Below, in pieces: positions 35,822-45,570 of a stretch of 64,000 nt of DNA. Source of the stretch: Alphaproteobacteria bacterium (GTDB lineage Bacteria; Pseudomonadota; Alphaproteobacteria; Rhodobacterales; Rhodobacteraceae); contig JAUIFH010000001.1 in NCBI GenBank assembly GCA_030429495.1, positions 62,001 to 126,000 on the forward strand, written 5' to 3'. How positions within the stretch are numbered: position 1 is the first letter of the stretch; every line of letters starts with the position of its first letter. The position numbers were made by a program, and so were the translations under genes. The notes below the pieces were generated by a model, which made no database searches, was not told where the DNA came from, and was given only the letters and a program-made list of their open reading frames with translations.

Positions 35822-37341
35822 CGCGACTGCGCCAGACCCGCACCATCGGCGCTGACGCGCGTGACCTGGTCGATCTCTATCGAAGTCCATTCTGATCGAT
35901 CGCCGTCTGGCCAGACAATCCGAACCTCTGCTTGCGTCGCCGGGCCGATTCCGAAATGCGCCGGTCCGGCCTGACCCCCGGCGTGGCCGCCGCCGACGGT
36001 GACTTCCCGGACCTGAACGCCACTCGTCGTCCGTAGCTCAATCCATGCGCCGACGGCCCGGGTATTGATCGTAAGTACAGGCTCTATTCCTGCCCAATGT
36101 CCGGTTTCAGGCGTCTCATTCTGCCAAACCTCCATTGGCGCGCGCCGATTGACTACTACGATGTCGAGCCGACCGTCCCCGTCGAGGTCTGACAGTGCCG
36201 CACCGCGCGAACGCTCGGTGGTCGCGATCCCGGCAATGCCTGCCTTCTCGACGAATGTTCCGTCCGAACGCTGCATCAGGAGGTTGTTGGGATCATGGAT
36301 CGCGTTCGACGGCATCTGGTCCACGTTACCCTTGGCTATGAAAAGATCGGCGCGGCCATCATTGTCGATGTCGCCGAACTCCGCATGCCAGCCGGTTGAC
36401 GGGCGGCCATCGTCGCCAGTGAAGGGTACATGGGCATAGGTGCCGATCTCGTACGGTGCGTCTACGAATCCCGCGCCTGTATTGATCTGCAGCAACTGGT
36501 CGCCCATCGAAGTCATCATGACCTCGGGTAGCCCGTCGCCGGTCAGATCCTGACTGGCGATGCCCATCCCCCAGAGCGATATCTGCGGCCAGTCTTCGGT
36601 GCGCTCGCCGAGAGGATTCAGGCGGAACATCTGCTCATACCCGCCCCGAACGTAGTAATGCCGGTCGTTGGATATCCTGAGCTCCGGCTGGCCCTGCCGC
36701 TGCCAGTCGGTGATCAGCATCGAAAGCGCGCAGAATCCGGGGGCGATAGGCTCTGGCGTCCCGTAGCCGCTGCCCTCAGGTCGGAACAACGCGGATGTGT
36801 CACAAGCCTCGAACGGGCCGTCCGGGTTTGCGCGGTCGACATAGTGGCCGAATGCGAACGCGGGGAAGGCCTGACCCGGTTCCCATGTGGCCGAGAATGC
36901 GGTCGTCCAGGCGTCGCGTGGACGGAATGCCCAAAGTTCCGATGCGTCCTCGAAAGCGCAATCGGGGCCGCCGCGCAGCAACACATCCGGCCCGACGCGA
37001 AGCACGGCAAGATCGAGAAAACCGTCACCGTCGATGTCGAGCGGGTAAGCCCCCGTGACGTGATGAAGCGGCGGCGGCGCGCCTTCCCTGAATTGGATCG
37101 GCGCGCCCGGGTGCTGTGTCACGTTTACGAAAAGCCGCGCCGGGTTCTCGCCGCCGGCGACAAACAGGTCCGGGCGGTTGTCGCCATTGCAGTCCATCAC
37201 CGCGACGCCGCCGCCGACGAAATGCTCCCAGCCTCCATCGTAGATGTGCTGAACGGGCAACTCGGCAGCTCGGCTAACGAATACCGGCTCTGCGCAGGCG
37301 GGATTTGCCAATGCGATCAGAAGAAGACAGCCCCGTTTCAT
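35818..37341 (-). CDS. Exported FG-GAP/VCBS repeat protein with ASPIC/UnbV domain
   Basis: A 507-residue protein with a short signal peptide (MKRGCLLLIALANPACA) and at least five calcium-type loops: DCNGDNRPD, DIDGDGFLD, DLTGDGLPE, DIDNDGRAD and DLDGDGRLD, arranged as a beta-propeller. The C terminus is an ASPIC/UnbV domain (VGGGHAGGQAGPAHFGIG, VRIVWPDG), as in CRTAC1-like proteins. It starts in a 4-base overlap with the ROK repressor gene (ATGA). Function unknown; extracellular or periplasmic binding is likely. Confidence 0.82.
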   Translation of the reverse strand: MKRGCLLLIALANPACAEPVFVSRAAELPVQHIYDGGWEHFVGGGVAVMDCNGDNRPDLFVAGGENPARLFVNVTQHPGAPIQFREGAPPPLHHVTGAYPLDIDGDGFLDLAVLRVGPDVLLRGGPDCAFEDASELWAFRPRDAWTTAFSATWEPGQAFPAFAFGHYVDRANPDGPFEACDTSALFRPEGSGYGTPEPIAPGFCALSMLITDWQRQGQPELRISNDRHYYVRGGYEQMFRLNPLGERTEDWPQISLWGMGIASQDLTGDGLPEVMMTSMGDQLLQINTGAGFVDAPYEIGTYAHVPFTGDDGRPSTGWHAEFGDIDNDGRADLFIAKGNVDQMPSNAIHDPNNLLMQRSDGTFVEKAGIAGIATTERSRGAALSDLDGDGRLDIVVVNRRAPMEVWQNETPETGHWAGIEPVLTINTRAVGAWIELRTTSGVQVREVTVGGGHAGGQAGPAHFGIGPATQAEVRIVWPDGDRSEWTSIEIDQVTRVSADGAGLAQSR

Positions 37342-38621
37342 TGCGCTGCCAGCTCTCTTGCCGGGCCGAGCAGCGACTCGGTTACTTCATGGAGCGCCAG
37401 AGCTGCAGCACCATGTGCCCAGAGCAGATCGCCCCAGGCGTGGATTTCGATCTTCGGGGCAGGGCGGCCGGTATTCAGCGCCAGGGCCTTGATCTCCTCC
37501 AGCGTCTCGTTGGCATAGAGGTAATCATACCGCATCCGCTCGCCTGACAGGATGATAAGTCCGGGGTCGAACAGGTTCACGACGTTGGCGAGGCCAAGGG
37601 CAAGGTAGCGACCGGCGCGGTGGAAAATCGACCGGGCGGCCCCGTTTCCGGCTTTGGCGTGATCATAGAGGCTTTCGAGAAGATCGTTGACCGACTGGGT
37701 TTCCCGGCTTGGCCAGTTCAGCGCCGTTGTCGCCTCGCGGACAAGGGCGTAGTCGGCGACATAAGCTTCAAGGCAGCCGCGCTGGCCGCAGCGACACAGT
37801 GCGCCGTCTAGCTGCACCTTGGTGTGCCCAAGCTCCATCCCCAACCCACGGGCGCCGCGGTAGATGCGATGGTTCAGGACGACTCCCATTCCCACGCCGT
37901 GCTCGATCGTCACGACGGCGAAATCCGCAAGGCGCCGGCCCGCCCCGAACCAAAGTTCGGCCAAAGTCACGAGGTTCGCGTCGTTGTCGATATGGACTGG
38001 CAGGCCGAGGCGGTCAGACGCGGCACGGGCCAGCGGCACATGCCGGGCAGACAGAACAGGCGACCAGTGGACGATCCCGCCATCGCAATCGACGAAGCCG
38101 GGAACACCAAGACCCACCGCGCTGAGGTCCTGCGGTCGGGTTCCCGCCTTGGCACATACCCGCCGCAACAGTTCTTCCGAAGCATCGACAAGACCGGAAA
38201 GCTCCATGGCGCCGGGTTCTCGTGGGATTGCCTCGCCAGCGATAAGGTTGCCAGCGAAGTCGACGATGACGGCGGTATGTTCGCGGTCCGACAGCTTTAT
38301 CCCGGCAACCAGATGCGCGTCGGGCCTGACACCCAGCGCAACCGCCGGCCGGCCGCGCCCCGAGTCGGTGTCGCGGGGGCCGGACACTTCCTCCACCAAC
38401 CCCATCTCGATCAGTTCGGACGTCAGCGTCGTCACCGTTGCCGGGCTGACCGAAAGCTCTTTTGCCACCTGCACCCGCGGCATCTGGCCGGCAGCGCGCA
38501 CCCGCTCGAACACCTGCTGCCGGAGGGGGCGGGCGGCTTCGGACGGCACCGCGATAAGCGGTCCGCAGCCGCGTGCATCTGCGCCCATGCGATAGGTCGT
38601 GCCAGTGTCTGGGTATCTCAT
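37338..38621 (-). CDS. xylR: ROK-family transcriptional repressor, XylR type
   Basis: A protein of up to 427 residues: N-terminal helix-turn-helix (RVQVAKELSVSPATVTTLTSELIEMG) and a ROK sugar-binding domain with DNDANLVTLAELWFGAG, ELGHTKV and the zinc motif CRCGQRGCLEAY. It is divergent from xylFHGBA and is presumably its xylose-responsive repressor. The ATG at 38621 falls on the edge of a likely operator, so the ATG at 38588 (MGADARGC, 416 residues) is a fair alternative. Neither has a clear Shine-Dalgarno. It is coupled to the ASPIC gene behind it. Confidence 0.85.
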   Translation of the reverse strand: MRYPDTGTTYRMGADARGCGPLIAVPSEAARPLRQQVFERVRAAGQMPRVQVAKELSVSPATVTTLTSELIEMGLVEEVSGPRDTDSGRGRPAVALGVRPDAHLVAGIKLSDREHTAVIVDFAGNLIAGEAIPREPGAMELSGLVDASEELLRRVCAKAGTRPQDLSAVGLGVPGFVDCDGGIVHWSPVLSARHVPLARAASDRLGLPVHIDNDANLVTLAELWFGAGRRLADFAVVTIEHGVGMGVVLNHRIYRGARGLGMELGHTKVQLDGALCRCGQRGCLEAYVADYALVREATTALNWPSRETQSVNDLLESLYDHAKAGNGAARSIFHRAGRYLALGLANVVNLFDPGLIILSGERMRYDYLYANETLEEIKALALNTGRPAPKIEIHAWGDLLWAHGAAALALHEVTESLLGPARELAAQ

Positions 38622-38641
38622 TAATTAGCTAGCCTAACTAA
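38621..38641. promoter_or_regulatory. Palindrome, probable XylR operator
   Basis: A 21-base imperfect palindrome: TTA-x-TTAG on the left and CTAA-x-TAA on the right around a five-base centre, 14 of 21 positions symmetric. It is AT-rich in a GC-rich setting, sits between the repressor and xylF, and touches the repressor start codon, consistent with autoregulation. A second, weaker dyad (AATTTG...CGAATT) lies at 38739-38755. Confidence 0.5.
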
Positions 38642-38741
38642 AGATTGGCGAACCCGGACTGGTAGCCTACGAATCTCGTCGATTAGTGCCGGGTTTCGGC
38701 ATCATTATTTCTCTGCACCAGTCTGAAGAACGTATTTTAAT

Positions 38742-38747
38742 TTGACA
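38742..38747 (+). promoter_or_regulatory. Possible -35 hexamer for the xyl operon
   Basis: TTGACA, the perfect -35 sequence, about 85 bases upstream of xylF. No convincing -10 hexamer follows at 16-18 bases, so an activator may be needed or the real promoter is elsewhere in 38642-38829. It lies inside the weaker of the two dyads of this region. Confidence 0.3.
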
Positions 38748-38829
38748 AGCGAATTTAATCACGGCAGCCTTGGAAAAGTTCGGCGAATCTGCCGAGCCGG
38801 GCGTCTTGGCCCGTCAACGGGAGGAACAT

Positions 38830-39849
38830 ATGCATAAAGCCATTCTCGCGGCCGTCGCCCTGACGGCCGGTTTCGCCACATCTGCACTCGCGCAAACCGT
38901 GGGCGTGAGCTGGTCCAACTTTCAGGAAGAGCGCTGGAAAACCGACGAAGCGGCGATAAAGGCCGCGCTCGATGCCGCCGGGGCCACCTATGTTTCGGCC
39001 GACGCGCAATCGTCCTCAGCCAAGCAGCTTTCCGACATTGAGGCGCTGATCGCCCAGGGCGTCGACGCGCTGATCATCCTTGGCCAGGACACGCAGGCCG
39101 TGATCCCGGCCGTTCAGGCGGCAGCGGACGAGGGCATTCCGGTCGTCGCCTACGACCGCCTGATCGAAGACCCGCGCGCTTTCTACCTGACCTTCGACAA
39201 TATCGAGGTCGGCCGGATGCAGGCCCGCGCGGTGTTCGAGCAGATGCCGAAGGGGCGGTACGTGATGATCAAGGGCTCGCCCACCGATCCCAACGCCGAC
39301 TTCCTGCGCGGCGGCCAGCAGGAAGTGCTACAAGCGGCAATTGACAGCGGCGACATCACGATCGTCGGCGAAGCCTATACCGATGGCTGGCTGCCCGCCA
39401 ACGCCCAGAAGAACATGGAACAGATCCTGACCGAAACCTCGAACGGCGTCGATGCCGTCGTCGCCTCGAACGACGGGACGGCCGGCGGCGTGGTCGCGGC
39501 GCTGACGGCGCAGGGTATGGCCGGAATCCCCGTGTCGGGGCAGGACGGCGACCACGCGGCGCTGAACCGCGTCGCGGCAGGAACCCAGACCGTGTCGGTC
39601 TGGAAGGACGCGCGCGAGCTCGGCAAAGCGGCGGGCGAGATCGCCGTGGCGCTTGCCGGCGGCGCGGCGATGGATGCTGTTCCGAACGCGGTCAAATTCA
39701 CCACGCCGGGCGGCAACGAAATGAACGCCGTCTTCCTCGCGCCAATCCCGGTGACGAAGGACAACCTGTCTGTCGTGGTCGATGCCGGGTGGATCAGCCA
39801 GGAAGCGCTGTGCCAGGGCGTGAGCGCGGGGCCCGCCCCCTGCAACTGA
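38830..39849 (+). CDS. xylF: D-xylose ABC transporter, periplasmic binding protein
   Basis: A 339-residue protein with signal peptide MHKAILAAVALTAGFATSALA and the sugar-binding fold: VGVSWSNFQEERWKTDE at the mature end, VDALIILGQDTQAV, VVAYDRLI, and ASNDGTAGGVVAAL. These match XylF. The ATG at 38830 follows GGGAGGA by four bases; upstream in-frame residues are not conserved. It delivers xylose to XylH and XylG and opens the xylFHGBA set. Confidence 0.94.
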   Translation: MHKAILAAVALTAGFATSALAQTVGVSWSNFQEERWKTDEAAIKAALDAAGATYVSADAQSSSAKQLSDIEALIAQGVDALIILGQDTQAVIPAVQAAADEGIPVVAYDRLIEDPRAFYLTFDNIEVGRMQARAVFEQMPKGRYVMIKGSPTDPNADFLRGGQQEVLQAAIDSGDITIVGEAYTDGWLPANAQKNMEQILTETSNGVDAVVASNDGTAGGVVAALTAQGMAGIPVSGQDGDHAALNRVAAGTQTVSVWKDARELGKAAGEIAVALAGGAAMDAVPNAVKFTTPGGNEMNAVFLAPIPVTKDNLSVVVDAGWISQEALCQGVSAGPAPCN

Positions 39850-39877
39850 TCATATCTTGATGACAAGGCGGCGCTCC

Positions 39878-39910
39878 GGCCAAAGGTCGGGGCCCGCCCC
39901 CCTTCCGGCC
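39878..39910 (+). other. Long imperfect hairpin between xylF and xylH
   Basis: Three nested arms pair: GGCC 39878-39881 with 39907-39910, AAGG 39883-39886 with CCTT 39901-39904, GGGG 39889-39892 with CCCC 39897-39900. No T run follows. Hairpins after binding-protein genes commonly protect the upstream message and lower downstream expression, and that is the likely role here. Confidence 0.5.
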
Positions 39911-39930
39911 CATCTTCAGAAGGAGCGGAC

Positions 39931-41283
39931 ATGTCCGACGTGGCCAAGCACGCCCCCCAGAAATCCCGTCAACGCGGTCTTATCGAGGCACTCGAGCTCG
40001 ACACGAGACTGCTTGGCATGATCGGTGCCTTCGTGGTGATCTGCCTCGGCTTCCAGGGCTGGACCGGATTCCGGCTGCAGCCGGAATTCACCGCGAACCC
40101 GCTTGCCTGGCTTTCGGATGGCGCGTTCCTGTCGGCGCGCAACATCTTCAACCTGACGATCCAGACCGTCTCTGTCGCGATCATGGCGACGGGTATGGTC
40201 TTCGTGATCGTCACCCGGCACATCGACCTCTCGGTCGGCGCACTTCTGGCGCTGTGCTCGGCGGTCATGGGGCTGATGCAGGTCTGGCTGGTGCCGACGG
40301 TCATGGGGCTTGGCTTCGGCCATCCGATGGTGGCGCCGATGGCGATGGTCGCCGGCCTCCTCACCGGCACATTGGTGGGCGCCTTCAATGGCTGGCTGAT
40401 CGGCTATCAGCGGATCCCGGCCTTCATCGTCACGCTCGGCGGTCTTTTGATCTGGCGCAACGTCGGCTGGTACATGACCTCGGGCCAGACGCTCGGGCCG
40501 CTCGACAAGACTTTCCTGCTGTTCGGCGGCTCGGAAGGCACGCTTGGCGCCACCGCTTCGTGGATTGTCGCCGCGATCGCCGCCGCCGCCGCGATCTGGG
40601 CGCAGTTCCAGGGCCGTAAGGCCAAACTGGCGCATGATTTCACCGTCAAGCCGATCTGGGCCGAAGCGGCCATGTCCGCGATCTATGCCGGCGCGATCTT
40701 CGGTTTCGTCGCGATCCTTAACTCCTACGAGGTTCCGGTCGGACGGCTGCGTCGTCTCTTTGCTGAACGCGGCGAAACGATGCCGGACGGCTACAGCGAG
40801 GTTTTCGGCCTGCCGATTTCGGTGCTGATCCTGATCGTGCTCGTCATCGCGATGACGCTGATCGCCCGGCGCACCCGCTTTGGACGTTACATCTTCGCGA
40901 CCGGCGGCAACCCGGACGCCGCCGAGCTTACCGGCATCAACACCCGGCTGCTGACGGTCAAGGTCTTTGCCCTCATGGGGTTTCTCTGCGCGCTCTCTGC
41001 CATCGTCGCACAGGCGCGACTGCAGAACCACACCAACGATATCGGCACCCTTGACGAACTGAGGGTCATCGCAGCGGCCGTTATCGGCGGAACCGCACTT
41101 TCAGGCGGTATAGGGACGATCTATGGCGCCATTCTCGGCGCACTGATCATGCAGTCCCTGCAATCGGGCATGGCCATGGTCGGCGTCGATTCACCGTTCC
41201 AGAACATCGTGGTTGGCCTTGTCCTCGTCATCGCCGTCTGGATCGACATCCAGTACCGCAAGCGCACGGGAGCCCTGAAATGA
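39931..41283 (+). CDS. xylH: D-xylose ABC transporter permease
   Basis: A 450-residue membrane protein with roughly ten or more helices and the BPD_transp_2 fold: [35 protein letters not shown], and [14 protein letters not shown] near the C terminus. The length fits XylH rather than the shorter ribose permeases. AAGGAG at 39920-39925 precedes the ATG. Its stop overlaps the xylG start as ATGA. Confidence 0.94.
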   Translation: MSDVAKHAPQKSRQRGLIEALELDTRLLGMIGAFVVICLGFQGWTGFRLQPEFTANPLAWLSDGAFLSARNIFNLTIQTVSVAIMATGMVFVIVTRHIDLSVGALLALCSAVMGLMQVWLVPTVMGLGFGHPMVAPMAMVAGLLTGTLVGAFNGWLIGYQRIPAFIVTLGGLLIWRNVGWYMTSGQTLGPLDKTFLLFGGSEGTLGATASWIVAAIAAAAAIWAQFQGRKAKLAHDFTVKPIWAEAAMSAIYAGAIFGFVAILNSYEVPVGRLRRLFAERGETMPDGYSEVFGLPISVLILIVLVIAMTLIARRTRFGRYIFATGGNPDAAELTGINTRLLTVKVFALMGFLCALSAIVAQARLQNHTNDIGTLDELRVIAAAVIGGTALSGGIGTIYGAILGALIMQSLQSGMAMVGVDSPFQNIVVGLVLVIAVWIDIQYRKRTGALK

Positions 41284-42041
41284 CCCAGGATCGCGGAACC
41301 CCCCTTGTTGAACTGCGCGACATCTCGATCGCTTTCGGCGGCATCAAGGCCGTGGATCATGTCTCGGTCGATCTTTATCCCGGCGAGGTCGTCGGCCTTC
41401 TTGGCCACAACGGCGCCGGCAAGTCGACGTTGATCAAGTGCCTCTCGGGCGCCTACCAGGCGGATTCGGGCGAGATTTTCGTCAACGGCCAGCAGGCTAG
41501 TATCCAGAACCCGCGCGACGCGCGCGCCTACAATATCGAGACGATCTACCAGACGCTGGCGCTGGCCGACAATCTCGACGCGGCCTCGAACCTCTTTCTT
41601 GGGCGTGAACTGGTCTCACCCTTCGGTTTTGTCGACGACGCGCGGATGGAGGCCGAGACGCGCAAGATCATGGGCCGGCTCAACCCGAACTTCCGCAAGT
41701 TCAACGTGCCGGTCTCCGCGCTTTCCGGCGGCCAGCGCCAGTCTGTCGCCATCGCCCGCGCGGTCTATTTCAACGCCCGCATCCTGATCATGGACGAACC
41801 GACCGCCGCGCTCGGGCCGCATGAAACGCAGATGGTCGCGGAACTGATCGAGGAACTGAAAGCGCAAGGCCTAGGCATCTTCCTGATCGAGCATGACATC
41901 CACAACGTGATGAAGCTTTGCGACCGGGCAAGCGTGATGAAGAACGGCCAGCTTGTCGGCACGGTGAACGTCGACGAGGTCACCGACGAGGATATCCTCG
42001 GCATGATCATCCTCGGCAAGCAGCCCGAGAAGGCCGCCTGA
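41280..42041 (+). CDS. xylG: Sugar ABC transporter ATPase, single-domain XylG
   Basis: A 253-residue ATPase with one nucleotide-binding domain: Walker [10 protein letters not shown], signature [13 protein letters not shown], Walker [13 protein letters not shown] and the switch histidine in LIEHD. E. coli XylG has two such domains in about 510 residues, so this is the short form found in alphaproteobacterial sugar operons and must work as a homodimer. It is coupled to xylH and to xylB by overlapping stop and start codons. Confidence 0.9.
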   Translation: MTQDRGTPLVELRDISIAFGGIKAVDHVSVDLYPGEVVGLLGHNGAGKSTLIKCLSGAYQADSGEIFVNGQQASIQNPRDARAYNIETIYQTLALADNLDAASNLFLGRELVSPFGFVDDARMEAETRKIMGRLNPNFRKFNVPVSALSGGQRQSVAIARAVYFNARILIMDEPTAALGPHETQMVAELIEELKAQGLGIFLIEHDIHNVMKLCDRASVMKNGQLVGTVNVDEVTDEDILGMIILGKQPEKAA

Positions 42042-43477
42042 TGTATCTTGGGCTCGACCTTGGCACTTCCGGCCTGAAAGGAGTCGTGATCGACGATGCC
42101 CAGCGCATCGTGGCCGAGGCGACGGCGCCCCTGACGGTATCGCGCCTGAAGGACGGATGGTCTGAACAGTCGCCCGCCGACTGGATCGTCGCTGCCGAGG
42201 CGGTTCTGAACGCCCTGCCGGCAGAAGCGCGCGCCGCAATCCGGGGGATCGGTCTTTCAGGCCAGATGCATGGCGCGACGCTGCTGGACGCGGCCGACAA
42301 CGTGTTGCGTCCCTCGATCCTCTGGAACGACACCCGCGCGCATGAGGAAGCCGCGCGGCTCGACGCTGATCCGAGATTCCGGGCGGTGACGGGGAACATC
42401 GTCTTTCCCGGTTTCACTGCGCCGAAGCTTTTGTGGGTGAAGGCGCATGAACCGGCGATCTTCGCGAAGGTTGCGAAGGTCCTGCTGCCCAAAGACTACC
42501 TGCGTCTCTGGCTGACCGGGGAACACGCGGCCGAGATGTCGGATGCCGCCGGTACAAGCTGGCTTGATACCGGCGCGCGCGAGTGGTCCGACGACCTCCT
42601 GTCGGCGACAAGCCTTGATCGCAGAGTGATGCCACGTTTGGTCGAAGGCTCCGCGCCGACCGGCGAGCTACGGCCGGAGCTTGCCAGCCGGTTCGGCCTG
42701 CCCAAGGGCGTGGTCGTTGCGGGCGGCGCGGGCGACAACGCCGCCGCCGGAATCGGTGTCGGCGTGGTGAAGGCCGGTCAGGCCTTCGTCTCGCTCGGGA
42801 CGTCTGGCGTGCTTTTCACCGCGAATGAAGGGTACCGGCCCGACGCCGCGACCGCTGTTCACACGTTCTGTCACGCGCTGCCGGGGAAATGGCACCAGAT
42901 GGGTGTGATCCTTGCCGCGACCGACGCGCTGAACTGGTTCGCCAACCTTGCCGGCGCCGATGCCGCCACCCTCACCGACGGACTCGGGCCGCTCAGCGCC
43001 CCGGGCAATACCCGGTTCCTGCCCTATCTCGGCGGGGAGCGGACGCCCCTGAACGATGCCGCGATCCGTGGCGCGTTCATCGGTCTTGAACATGCGACAG
43101 GCCGCAGCTCCGCGACGCGCGCGGTGCTCGAAGGCGTGACCTTCGCCATCCGCGACTGCCGCGATGCGCTGGCCGCCACCGGGACACAGATCACGCGGCT
43201 TCTCGCCGTCGGCGGCGGATCGCGGTCGGACTACTGGCTTTCGGCCATCGCCACTGCGCTTGGCACGCCGGTTTCGGTCCCGGTTGCCGGCGACTACGGC
43301 GGCGCATTCGGCGCGGCGCGACTTGCAATCATGGCAACCACCGGGGCCGGCGCAGAGATCGCGACACCGCCGGCCATCGCCCGGACTATCGACCCGGTCG
43401 CGGCGCTGACCGGGGCCTTCGACGCCGGCCACGTGCGCTACCGCGCGGCCCAAACCGCCATCAAGGGACTGACATGA
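42041..43477 (+). CDS. xylB: Xylulokinase
   Basis: A 478-residue FGGY kinase beginning [18 protein letters not shown], with [24 protein letters not shown] and the C-terminal [15 protein letters not shown]. It phosphorylates D-xylulose to xylulose-5-phosphate. The ATG at 42041 shares a base with the xylG stop (TGATG). The end overlaps xylA (ATGA). Confidence 0.95.
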   Translation: MYLGLDLGTSGLKGVVIDDAQRIVAEATAPLTVSRLKDGWSEQSPADWIVAAEAVLNALPAEARAAIRGIGLSGQMHGATLLDAADNVLRPSILWNDTRAHEEAARLDADPRFRAVTGNIVFPGFTAPKLLWVKAHEPAIFAKVAKVLLPKDYLRLWLTGEHAAEMSDAAGTSWLDTGAREWSDDLLSATSLDRRVMPRLVEGSAPTGELRPELASRFGLPKGVVVAGGAGDNAAAGIGVGVVKAGQAFVSLGTSGVLFTANEGYRPDAATAVHTFCHALPGKWHQMGVILAATDALNWFANLAGADAATLTDGLGPLSAPGNTRFLPYLGGERTPLNDAAIRGAFIGLEHATGRSSATRAVLEGVTFAIRDCRDALAATGTQITRLLAVGGGSRSDYWLSAIATALGTPVSVPVAGDYGGAFGAARLAIMATTGAGAEIATPPAIARTIDPVAALTGAFDAGHVRYRAAQTAIKGLT

Positions 43478-44775
43478 CTGATTTCTTCAAGGGTATTCTC
43501 CCCATCGCCTATGAGGGACCCGAAAGCCGCAACGAATTCGCCTTCCGCCACTACAACCCAGACGAGGTGATCCTCGGCAAGCGGATGGAGGAGCATCTGC
43601 GCTTCGCCGTCGCCTACTGGCACAGCTTCGCCTGGCCGGGTGGCGACCCCTTCGGCGGCCAGACCTTTGACCGCCCCTGGTTCGGCGACACGATGGCGCT
43701 GGCGAAGATGAAGGCAGATGTCGCGTTCGAGATGTTCGATATTCTCGGCGTACCCTATTTCTGCTTCCACGATGCTGATGTCCGGCCCGAGGGCGCGACC
43801 TTCGCCGAAAGCCGCCGCAATCTGGAAGAGATCGTCGACTATTTCGCGGCCAAGATGGAGAGCCATCGCACCAAGCTCCTCTGGGGCACCGCGAACCTCT
43901 TTTCCCACCGCCGCTTCATGGCCGGTGCTGCGACCAATCCCGACCCCGAGGTCTTTGCCTGGTCGGCGGCGACAGTGAAGTCCTGTATGGATGCGACCCA
44001 CAAACTTTGCGGCCAGAACTATGTCCTCTGGGGCGGTCGCGAAGGCTATGAAACGCTTCTGAACACCGATCTTGCGCGAGAGTCGGAGCATGCGGGCCGG
44101 TTCCTCAGCATGGTCGTCGACTACAAGCACAAGATCGGCTTCAAAGGCGCGATCCTGATCGAGCCGAAGCCGCAGGAGCCATCCAAGCACCAGTACGACT
44201 ACGATGTCGCGACGGTGTATGGGTTCCTGAAGCGGTTTGGGCTGGAAGGAGAGGTGAAGCTCAATATCGAACAAGGTCATGCGATCCTTGCCGGGCATTC
44301 GTTCGAACACGAGCTGGCGCTGGCGGCCTCGCTCGGTCTGCTCGGCTCCATCGACATGAACCGGAACGACTACCAGTCAGGCTGGGACACCGACCAGTTC
44401 CCCGATTCCGTCCCCGAGATGGCGCGCGCCTACTACGAGATCCTGCGCGCCGGCGGGTTCACCACGGGCGGGACGAATTTCGACGCGAAACTCCGGCGGC
44501 AGAGCCTTGACCCGGAGGATCTGATCCTCGCCCATTCCGGTGCGATGGATGTCTGCGCCCGCGCGCTGAAGGCGGCGGCGGCGCTTTTCGCCGACGATAC
44601 GCTCGAAGCCGCGCGGCGGGACCGTTATGTCGGGTGGGACAAGCCGGAAAACCAGGCAATGCTGACCAGCGGGCTGGAGGCGATCGCCGCGCGGGTCGAG
44701 GCGGAGGGGATCAACCCGGCACCGCGGTCCGGTCGTCAGGAGCGTCTGGAAAACCTGTGGAATCGCTACGTCTGA
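43474..44775 (+). CDS. xylA: Xylose isomerase
   Basis: A 433-residue xylose isomerase of the long class. The catalytic His/Asp pair appears in [12 protein letters not shown]; metal ligands in [36 protein letters not shown] and [20 protein letters not shown]. It converts xylose to xylulose for XylB. It is the last gene of the operon; I see no clear intrinsic terminator in the 120 bases after it. Confidence 0.97.
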   Translation: MTDFFKGILPIAYEGPESRNEFAFRHYNPDEVILGKRMEEHLRFAVAYWHSFAWPGGDPFGGQTFDRPWFGDTMALAKMKADVAFEMFDILGVPYFCFHDADVRPEGATFAESRRNLEEIVDYFAAKMESHRTKLLWGTANLFSHRRFMAGAATNPDPEVFAWSAATVKSCMDATHKLCGQNYVLWGGREGYETLLNTDLARESEHAGRFLSMVVDYKHKIGFKGAILIEPKPQEPSKHQYDYDVATVYGFLKRFGLEGEVKLNIEQGHAILAGHSFEHELALAASLGLLGSIDMNRNDYQSGWDTDQFPDSVPEMARAYYEILRAGGFTTGGTNFDAKLRRQSLDPEDLILAHSGAMDVCARALKAAAALFADDTLEAARRDRYVGWDKPENQAMLTSGLEAIAARVEAEGINPAPRSGRQERLENLWNRYV

Positions 44776-44812
44776 GTACTTGGGCGGTGGTCTTGTTGAG
44801 GCTTTGTTAGGC

Positions 44813-44828
44813 TTAACGCGCCGGTAAC
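44813..44828 (+). promoter_or_regulatory. Near-consensus CtrA box
   Basis: TTAA, seven bases, GTAAC: one mismatch from the CtrA consensus, about 70 bases upstream of the sugar transferase start. TTAA is rare in this GC-rich window. Binding is a guess from sequence alone. Confidence 0.3.
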
Positions 44829-44898
44829 CATTTTCTTCCTAGTTTGCGGCAGTCCGGGTCGGGGTGGGCCCGATGCAACGCAATGAGGGAGTATAGTG

Positions 44899-45570
44899 AT
44901 GGCCGCCCCCCTTTTCGAGTTCCACGACGACGTCGTCACGGTAAGCCGCCGGGATTTCTATCGCCGACATGCCAAGCGTGGTTTCGATGTCGTCGCGGTT
45001 CTACTTATGGCGCCAGTGGTCATTCCCCTGCTTGCGGTGATCTTCCTCCTGACGATGCTCGATGGGGCGCCGCCGCTCTACTCCCAGATTCGGGTTGGGC
45101 GGGCCGGGCAAGCGTTCCGGTGTTGGAAGGTCCGGACCATGGTGCCGGATGCCGATGAAAGGCTGACGCGCATTCTCGCATCCGACCCAATGGCCGCCGC
45201 CGAATGGAGACTTCGCCAGAAGCTTTCGCATGATCCCCGGATCACTTCCGTCGGCAGGGTCCTGCGAAAGACCAGCCTCGACGAGCTGCCACAGCTTTGG
45301 AATGTGTTGACGGGCAGCATGAGCCTGGTCGGGCCGCGACCTTTCACGCCGGAACAGCTCAACCTCTACTGTTGCGGGCATGCCGGGGTCGGTTACTTCC
45401 GCGTCCGGCCGGGGATCACCGGCCCGTGGCAGGTCGGCAGACGCAACCTTGGCACCTTCGCCGAACGCGCCGGCTACGACGCAGAGTACGTCAACAAGAT
45501 GAATTTCGGCACCGATGCCGCGATCCTTCTGCGGACCGTCGGTGTCGTCCTGCGCGCAACCGGCGCCTGA
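44899..45570 (+). CDS. Exopolysaccharide sugar-1-phosphate transferase, ExoY-like
   Basis: A 223-residue bacterial sugar transferase: one membrane helix (FDVVAVLLMAPVVIPLLAVIF) after KRGFDV, then KVRTMVPDADE, LRKTSLDELPQ, SLVGPRP and GITGPWQVG. This family moves a sugar-phosphate onto undecaprenyl phosphate, starting exopolysaccharide or O-unit synthesis. The ATG at 44899 is preferred over the overlapping GTG at 44896 because GAGGGAG is seven bases before it. No other polysaccharide genes are next to it. Confidence 0.87.
   Translation: MAAPLFEFHDDVVTVSRRDFYRRHAKRGFDVVAVLLMAPVVIPLLAVIFLLTMLDGAPPLYSQIRVGRAGQAFRCWKVRTMVPDADERLTRILASDPMAAAEWRLRQKLSHDPRITSVGRVLRKTSLDELPQLWNVLTGSMSLVGPRPFTPEQLNLYCCGHAGVGYFRVRPGITGPWQVGRRNLGTFAERAGYDAEYVNKMNFGTDAAILLRTVGVVLRATGA

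Noticed and set aside
38737-38758. A CtrA box formed by two TTAA words before xylF
   Set aside because: The two words are 14 bases apart, not seven.
42889-43089. Short arginine-rich open frames inside xylB and other GC-rich genes
   Set aside because: Frame shadows with no start-site support.
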